DNA from: an uncultured Ruminococcus sp.
Lineage (GTDB): Bacteria; Bacillota; Clostridia; Oscillospirales; Ruminococcaceae
NCBI GenBank assembly: GCA_947177755.1
Contig: CAMWVV010000002.1
Coordinates: 1 to 49,822 of the forward strand
Length of the DNA stretch: 49,822 nucleotides
Direction of reading: 5' to 3'
This document shows, one piece after another, positions 44,768 to 49,822 of the stretch. Under the pieces are notes generated by a model that saw only the letters and a list, made by a program, of their open reading frames with translations, searched no databases and was not told where the DNA came from. The position numbers and the translations under genes are program-made. Numbering within the stretch: the stretch's first letter is position 1; each line of letters begins with the position of its first letter.

Positions 44768-44769
44768 TA

Positions 44770-46548
44770 TTATTTTGCAGAAAGTTCAGCATATTTAATG
44801 AGAACTTGTGAGGCATCAACCGCATCAACAAAGCCGTCACCGTTGTAGTCACCGAGAGTTTTTCCTACATATGCAGTTGAATCGGCAGAGTTTTTAGAAT
44901 AAGCTATGAGTATTTGTGCAGCATCAACAGCATCAATAAAACCGTCGCAGTTAACGTCACCTTTCTGTACTTTTGTATCATAATTTTCCCCAATATAATA
45001 GTCTAAACTGCCGTTCTCGTCAAAAGTCAGAAGAACATCATTAAGGGTGGAAATCGCCTCTTGTTGTACTTTTTCTTCAGGATTTACCGCCCTATCACCC
45101 GTATATACTACCGAAACAAGTCCGTTTTCGTCACGGATTATATCATTTATTTTTATCTGACACTCCAGACCGTCCGAACTGCTTAAAATTACCCCCCTGT
45201 CGGTCTGTATGGCTTTAAAATCGCTGTCGGTATTTCCCGAAAAATCAAATTTGTAGTGCGGTGAGAATTTATAACTGCCCTCTTCAAAAATCAGTGAAAT
45301 ATCGTACTCTGTTGGTGCTGAAACGTCAAAATTAAATTCATCTGAATTATAGAAAATATTATTTACAGCACCTTGAAAATCCGTATGAACAGCGTGATTT
45401 ACGTCCATGAAATTCACGCCGAAATTTTCGGCATTGACTGTATTCTGTACTTTAAAATCTTTGCCTTTCAGCACATACTCATCGCCATTATTTGGAAATA
45501 TCGCTTTGCATTCCGATATTCCATCATATGTAGTATTGTCGCTGTCCGTAACATTGATAGTACATTCGTTCTCGTTTTTAACAGTAATGCTGTTTATGTC
45601 TGAAAATTCCGTGTCGTATGAATCAGAAGGATTGATTTTTCCCATATAATTCATAAAATTGTCATCATCAAGAGTAAAAATCTTAAAATCCTCACCACAT
45701 ATCATATCTTCACGCTGTTCAGGGTCAAAGTACACTGGCACGCATACTTCTTTTGTTTCGGAATTTACAAAAAGACTGCTATCTGCGGCACAGCCATATG
45801 AGACTATATCGTCGGTTTCTTCGTCCTGATGCAGTATATTTGTATCAATCGTAAGAATGCATTTATCATATTTTTTTCCGTACCATTCCCATTCGCCGTC
45901 CATAATCCCCATTCCCGTAACTGCATGCCAAAGATTGAAATCATAATATGATATTAAAAAATACTTTCCATTCTGGTTAGCTTTTTCCGCTGTTTCAAGC
46001 AGATAATCCACCTGTTCCGACTTACTGTAATGTGAAAGATTCCATTTCATAAACAGATTAAAATCTGCCTTGTCCTGCCTTAGATGATAAGCAAGAATTT
46101 TATTCATTACAGGGTCGTCTTTACAGCCTGTCAATGAAGTATCGCATTTAATGTCTATAAGATTTTCTTTGCCCTCCTGTATGTCGGAAGGCGAAAAAAC
46201 ACCGTTATGTGCAAGTATTGACAGAATTGACATTCCACAACATCGTCCGCTTGTCGTACAGGCATAAAAACGTTCCCAAGGGTTAGCCAACTGAATATTT
46301 GAGGCATATTTTAAATATTCAATATAATTCATATCTAGTCCGTTAGCTATTTCGTTGTAAGGATGATATGGTCCGTTGTAAAAGATGAAACGGTCTGTCA
46401 AGTTGCCAATTTCATTTGCATATGCCTCAATTTCATTTTTTGCTTGCTTGTCATATAATTCGGCAGAGTTTGCCAATACGGGATTTGCAAGGCACGGAAT
46501 TGTTGCAGTAAGTGCAAACATAAAATTAAATATTTTTTTTATGTTCAT
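44770..46548 (-). CDS. Secreted papain-like cysteine protease with dockerin
   Basis: This 592-residue protein has a signal peptide (cleavage near LAN-SAE). Its domain has a likely catalytic triad: Cys104 in GRCCGMSILS, His208 in LWHAVTGMG and Asp235 in ILTIDTN, the order of papain-type proteases. A beta-rich region follows (about 260-500). The C-terminal dockerin (about 525-588) carries two F-hand loops, GDVNCDGFIDAVDAAQILIA and GDYNGDGFVDAVDASQVLIK, which are near-identical repeats. The ATG at 46548 lies one base after the stop of the cohesin-dockerin gene, so it is coupled. Dockerin-bearing proteases are known from Ruminococcus cellulosomes. Confidence 0.82.
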   Translation of the reverse strand: MNIKKIFNFMFALTATIPCLANPVLANSAELYDKQAKNEIEAYANEIGNLTDRFIFYNGPYHPYNEIANGLDMNYIEYLKYASNIQLANPWERFYACTTSGRCCGMSILSILAHNGVFSPSDIQEGKENLIDIKCDTSLTGCKDDPVMNKILAYHLRQDKADFNLFMKWNLSHYSKSEQVDYLLETAEKANQNGKYFLISYYDFNLWHAVTGMGIMDGEWEWYGKKYDKCILTIDTNILHQDEETDDIVSYGCAADSSLFVNSETKEVCVPVYFDPEQREDMICGEDFKIFTLDDDNFMNYMGKINPSDSYDTEFSDINSITVKNENECTINVTDSDNTTYDGISECKAIFPNNGDEYVLKGKDFKVQNTVNAENFGVNFMDVNHAVHTDFQGAVNNIFYNSDEFNFDVSAPTEYDISLIFEEGSYKFSPHYKFDFSGNTDSDFKAIQTDRGVILSSSDGLECQIKINDIIRDENGLVSVVYTGDRAVNPEEKVQQEAISTLNDVLLTFDENGSLDYYIGENYDTKVQKGDVNCDGFIDAVDAAQILIAYSKNSADSTAYVGKTLGDYNGDGFVDAVDASQVLIKYAELSAK

Positions 46549-46549
46549 A

Positions 46550-47362
46550 TTATTCCCAGTAATATCTCCACTCACCTGCATATCCCATTGTTTTTGGGTC
46601 AACTTCCTTATTTGTAGCCATTGCTGAATAGTAATTCATAACAAATTGTGCGTCAAGATTTGTTATAGAACCACTTTCATTAACATCTGCCACTTCTGCT
46701 TTTCTTGGAGTATGATATGGAAAGTAGTGTGATAAATTTTGATTCGCTTTAGAAACTGGCAAAGCGTCATCATTTGTGTCTTCTGTATATGTAGAAATGG
46801 CACTAAGTATATATGAAGCATCTATAGAATCAATATATTTATCACCATTAACATCTCCCAACCGATATGAATACCGAGTTGCAAAAGGCATAGCCATACT
46901 TTCGGCTTCAATCTGTGGGTCTACGGCAATGACGGAAACGTCTGCTGAACTGTCTGCGATGTAGAAAGTGAACATATCTCCGTCAGATGTGTTTTCTTCG
47001 GCAGAAGCTGAAACAAGCATTACAACACCGTTATTTTCAGCACTGCTTATAAGAGAATTGCCAAGTACATCGCCACTGTCAACAACCGGCATACCTGCTT
47101 CGTCAACAATGACATCAGCAGAGCCGACATCAAGTTTTACCGATTTACCAGAAAATCCGGTATTCCCTGAGATACTTACAGTAACAGATGTTGCTCCAGC
47201 GGGAATTACTGTACCATTCTCTGCTGTTATTGCAGTTTTGAGTGATTCAGTTGTAATTACAAGTGCATTGTTTTTTTCGGCATTGAGGGCAGATGCTGAA
47301 ACAGCTGTAAAAGCTGAAACTGCCATCAAAGAAGCAGCGAGAGTTGAAATAAATTTTTTCAT
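46550..47362 (-). CDS. Secreted cohesin-like and dockerin protein (small scaffoldin)
   Basis: This 270-residue protein has a signal peptide (MKKFISTLAASLMAVSAFTA). A cohesin-like domain (about 33-150) follows, with SVTVSISGNTGFSGKSVKLD, GDVLGNSLISSAENNGVVML and DGDMFTFYI, the usual order of cohesin strands. A dockerin (about 168-250) follows with loops GDVNGDKYIDSIDASYILSA and ADVNESGSITNLDAQFVMNY, separated by a long insert of about 30 residues. A cohesin joined to a dockerin would act as an adaptor scaffoldin. The cohesin is shorter than the usual 140 residues, so this call is less certain. AAAGGA precedes the ATG. Confidence 0.7.
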   Translation of the reverse strand: MKKFISTLAASLMAVSAFTAVSASALNAEKNNALVITTESLKTAITAENGTVIPAGATSVTVSISGNTGFSGKSVKLDVGSADVIVDEAGMPVVDSGDVLGNSLISSAENNGVVMLVSASAEENTSDGDMFTFYIADSSADVSVIAVDPQIEAESMAMPFATRYSYRLGDVNGDKYIDSIDASYILSAISTYTEDTNDDALPVSKANQNLSHYFPYHTPRKAEVADVNESGSITNLDAQFVMNYYSAMATNKEVDPKTMGYAGEWRYYWE

Positions 47363-47418
47363 TTTAGTGTCCTTTCTGATTGGGTAATCCAATCGTTAAA
47401 ATTTGTGATTATTGATTT

Positions 47419-47838
47419 TCAGATTGTCTTTTCATTGCTGTACTCAGTTATCGTTTCATGTTCAGTTCCAGCATAGACAGTAGCAACTGTTTTCAGGCGG
47501 TATGTACCGCTTGATAATGATGACTTTGTGTTTGTCAACGAACCCTTATAATTATAAATAGTATCGTACCAACTGTATACATATTCCCAATCGCCTGAAG
47601 AATTTTTCTTCTGCAATGTTTGATTTATAACTATTTTAGTTGTTTTGTCGGAGTAACCAATAACAGAACTTTTACAGGTTGCTGTTGTTCCTGATATAGA
47701 CAATTCAGAAATGCAATCATATGCGTATGAATATGCAGGAGCATCAGGCGATATCACGGCGGCTGATGCAATATTTCCAACAGCAAACGATGTAGAAAGA
47801 ATAACTGCACAAAGTAAAGATGCGACTTTTTTAATCAA
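47419..47838 (-). CDS. Small secreted protein of unknown function
   Basis: This 139-residue protein has a signal peptide (KVASLLCAVILSTSFAVGNI, cleavage near ASA-AVI). One beta-sandwich-like domain of about 110 residues follows, with no catalytic motif (ISGTTATCKSSVIGYSDKTT; SSLSSGTYRLKTVATVYAG). Such domains are common in Firmicute surface proteins. The start is TTG, six bases after GGGGGTGA. It sits between the anti-sigma gene and the cohesin gene, 56 bases before the latter. Confidence 0.75.
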   Translation of the reverse strand: MIKKVASLLCAVILSTSFAVGNIASAAVISPDAPAYSYAYDCISELSISGTTATCKSSVIGYSDKTTKIVINQTLQKKNSSGDWEYVYSWYDTIYNYKGSLTNTKSSLSSGTYRLKTVATVYAGTEHETITEYSNEKTI

Positions 47839-47951
47839 TTAAATCACCCCCTGACTGTATTATATTAAACAAGAAAATTAAAAAATTCCTGTTTCATAAA
47901 TAATAACAAATCAAAGGGCTGAATCCTGACAGAAAAAATACGGTTTTTATA

Positions 47952-48617
47952 TCATTCTACTTTTTGCACAGATTTTGCCATCTGAATTAGTATATTTTTA
48001 TCAACATTTGAACCGATGCTGATTATATAATCTCCGTTATCCCAAATTAAACGGGTGTAGTTATTATTATCAGTGAAATAAATCGCCTCATGTCCATTTA
48101 TATCCATTGTTAAAATTTCTGCATCTTCTGTATTTATGCTCGGGTGATACATCTCTTTAGTGTATTGTGAAAAATAAATTGTAATATCATCTTTGACATA
48201 AATTATATAACGGCTGTATTCATTTTCTTCAAAATAATCTATCTCAAAATCACTGATATCATAAGTTATTTCATAGATTTTTTCAAGAGTAGTGGGGGCT
48301 GAATCATCTTCAACAGGTCGAACCTTAGAAAATTTTTCATAAGTGTTTACAAAAAAGTGAGAAAACTTATTCCGTGCATCAACATTTATAATTGTGACCG
48401 AAGATGCAATAAGAACAATTACAGCAACACAAGCCACTCTTTTTCCTGCTGTATTTATTATTTTGTAGTATGGCTTGTTGCGACGATTTATGAGTTTCTT
48501 CATCTTTCTCTCAAACTCAGGAGAAAATTCATGCTCATCAATAACGTCCTGCATAGCTGTTTCATATTCAGGAGCAAGAGCATCATACAATGCTTTTTCA
48601 AAATTACTTTCTGGCAT
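47952..48617 (-). CDS. Anti-sigma-like membrane protein (DUF4367-like)
   Basis: This 221-residue protein has an N-terminal cytoplasmic part (about 1-55, with FSPEFERKMKKLINRRNKPY), one membrane segment at about 57-77 (GKRVACVAVIVLIASSVTII) and an extracytoplasmic domain of about 140 residues. Near its end, EILTMDINGHEAIYFTDNNN and WDNGDYIISIGS match the DUF4367 pattern of putative anti-sigma factors. Its ATG is two bases after the ECF sigma stop, so it probably binds that sigma factor and responds to an outside signal. Confidence 0.82.
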   Translation of the reverse strand: MPESNFEKALYDALAPEYETAMQDVIDEHEFSPEFERKMKKLINRRNKPYYKIINTAGKRVACVAVIVLIASSVTIINVDARNKFSHFFVNTYEKFSKVRPVEDDSAPTTLEKIYEITYDISDFEIDYFEENEYSRYIIYVKDDITIYFSQYTKEMYHPSINTEDAEILTMDINGHEAIYFTDNNNYTRLIWDNGDYIISIGSNVDKNILIQMAKSVQKVE

Positions 48618-48619
48618 AT

Positions 48620-49150
48620 TTATTCACCTTTTTCCAGTTTTTCTTTAAGTAACTTTTTAGCACGTTCTATCCTTTTCCATACAGCGTCCATAGAAATATC
48701 AAGCATTTTTGAGATTTCTTTAGTTGTGTAATGATTTACATAGTACATAAACAGAATATCCTTGTAAATCAATGGAAGTTCAGAAATAGTCTGCAACAGT
48801 TTCTGATAATCGATATTTTCAAAAAAATTAATATTAACTGTCGGTTGATTATCATCAAGTTCGGTAAGATGTTCACTGTCTTTTTTATTCTTCCTGTAAA
48901 TGTTGATAGAAGCATTTCTAACAATTATAACAATATATCGTTCTTTTTCCTGACAGGAAATTTTTTTAATTTTCTCAAAATTATCTGCAACTGCTATAAA
49001 TGCCTCATGAACAGCATCTTCTGAATCTTCAACGTTATGTAATATATTATACGCAATAGAATACATTTTCTGCCTGTATTTTGTGTAAAAATTCCCGAAC
49101 TTTATTTTATCTTCAGCAGTTTCCAGTGTAGACAGATATATATTTATCAT
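48620..49150 (-). CDS. ECF-type RNA polymerase sigma factor
   Basis: This 176-residue sigma factor has region 2 (about 18-80: FYTKYRQKMYSIAYNILHNV, EDSEDAVHEAFIAVADNFEK) and region 4 (about 115-170: LLQTISELPLIYKDILFMYY, HYTTKEISKMLDISMDAVWK). The ATG at 49150 follows TGAGGAA; an in-frame TTG eight codons earlier has no ribosome binding site. Upstream, a TATAAT with an extended TGA lies about 45 bases before the start, without a good -35. It starts the run of genes ending with the dockerin protease. Confidence 0.93.
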   Translation of the reverse strand: MINIYLSTLETAEDKIKFGNFYTKYRQKMYSIAYNILHNVEDSEDAVHEAFIAVADNFEKIKKISCQEKERYIVIIVRNASINIYRKNKKDSEHLTELDDNQPTVNINFFENIDYQKLLQTISELPLIYKDILFMYYVNHYTTKEISKMLDISMDAVWKRIERAKKLLKEKLEKGE

Positions 49151-49302
49151 CTTTTTATTTTCCTCAGGTAACAAATCTTTAAATTATCTTTGTATTATAT
49201 CATGTATTGTAATTGTATTAAGTCAACTGAAAAAAACGGATTTGCCAAAGCAAGAGAAAAATGGATTTTTTATTCAACATGAAAAATTACGCCTTTATAA
49301 TA

Positions 49303-49822
49303 TTATTGTTTTTCGCTGTCGTTAATGAAATCAGCACCGACTTCATTAAGAAAATCCGCAACAATAAAGCGTGGTCGCTGTTTTACTTCTGCGTAAATCT
49401 TTCCGATATATTCGCCGATTATTCCGAGACAAAGCAGCTGCAATCCGCCTATAAGCCATATTGAACACATTGTACTTGACCAGCCGTCAACCGACAGTCC
49501 AGCAACTTTTACGATAAATCCCCATATAAAAGCAATTATACTTATTACTGACATTATAAAACCCAGCGACGTTATAAGCTTGAGTGGCTTTGTACTGAAT
49601 GAAGTTATTCCGTTGACAGCGAAAGAAAGCATTTTTTTCAGTGGGTACTTGCTCTCCCCTGCAAAACGTTCATGGCGTTCATAATATACATTACAGCTCT
49701 GAAAACCAATAATGGGTATCATTCCACGCAGAAAAAGATTGACTTCCCTGAAGCCTGCGAGTTCCTGCAATACCCTGCTGCTCATAAGTCGGAAATCCGC
49801 ATGATTGTACACAACGTCCGCA
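49303..49822 (-). CDS. GtrB-like glycosyltransferase family 2, 3' part
   Basis: The frame runs off the window's right end; about 173 C-terminal residues are present. The DVVYNHADFRLMSSRVLQEL and FLRGMIPIIGFQSCNVYYER segments, and ERFAGESKYPLKKMLSFAVN, match polyprenyl-phosphate glycosyltransferases of the DPM1/GtrB type. Two membrane helices follow (PLKLITSLGFIMSVISIIAF; TMCSIWLIGGLQLLCLGIIG). The end GEYIGKIYAEVKQRPRFIV is typical. It would transfer a sugar to undecaprenyl phosphate for glycan decoration. No clear terminator follows. Confidence 0.93.
   Translation of the reverse strand, partial: ADVVYNHADFRLMSSRVLQELAGFREVNLFLRGMIPIIGFQSCNVYYERHERFAGESKYPLKKMLSFAVNGITSFSTKPLKLITSLGFIMSVISIIAFIWGFIVKVAGLSVDGWSSTMCSIWLIGGLQLLCLGIIGEYIGKIYAEVKQRPRFIVADFLNEVGADFINDSEKQ

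Noticed and set aside
1-49822. CRISPR arrays, tRNA or rRNA genes, insertion sequences
   Set aside because: No regularly spaced repeats, cloverleaf-like or rRNA sequence, transposase motifs or terminal inverted repeats were seen by eye in any part of the window.

Overview
The window looks like chromosomal DNA of a rumen- or gut-type Ruminococcus or close relative (Oscillospiraceae, Clostridia). The reasons are a Firmicute-type S10-spc-alpha ribosomal protein cluster, strong AGGAGG ribosome binding sites, TTGACA/TATAAT promoters, and several secreted proteins with dockerin modules plus one with a cohesin-like module. That last signature is typical of cellulosome-forming ruminococci. The assignment is an inference from gene content; no rRNA is present.

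Layout. 1-1443 is the 3' part of groEL, followed by a terminator and an AT-rich gene for a putative PD-(D/E)XK nuclease-like protein (1524-2390). From 18059 down to 2489, on the minus strand, lies one unbroken cluster of 32 genes: rpsJ-rplCDWB-rpsS-rplV-rpsC-rplP-rpmC-rpsQ-rplNXE-rpsN-rpsH-rplFR-rpsE-rpmD-rplO-secY-adk-map-KOW gene-infA-rpmJ-rpsMKD-rpoA-rplQ. Its promoter (18395-18423) is followed by a leader of about 330 nt that contains a complete intrinsic terminator (18153-18186) before rpsJ, which suggests attenuation. Upstream come a membrane acyltransferase (minus) and an orphan TrpB2-type tryptophan synthase beta gene (plus).

21.7-30.7 kb holds a lipoprotein, an XRE regulator divergent from a dockerin protein, an operon of histidine phosphatase, membrane protein, RluA-type pseudouridine synthase and luxS, and then a tandem array of four related lipoproteins carrying five copies of one domain.

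30.8-41.7 kb is a single minus-strand operon of eight genes. It encodes a very large solute-binding protein, two pairs of MalF/MalG-type permeases, an NHL-repeat protein, a YIP1-like membrane protein and a DUF5696-like secreted protein. No ATPase gene is present, so a shared MsmX-type ATPase is expected from elsewhere. An XRE regulator (41809-42138) lies upstream. A NatAB-type ABC exporter (42666-44730) follows, with a perfect 10-bp dyad over its -10 box.

44.7-49.2 kb is a minus-strand run: ECF sigma factor, anti-sigma-like membrane protein, small secreted protein, cohesin-dockerin protein, and a dockerin-bearing papain-like cysteine protease. It looks like a sigma-controlled cellulosome or cell-surface module. 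The window ends inside a GtrB-like glycosyltransferase gene. The most promising candidates for undescribed biology are the sigma/cohesin/dockerin-protease run, the double-permease DUF5696 operon, the tandem lipoprotein array and the S10 leader attenuator.
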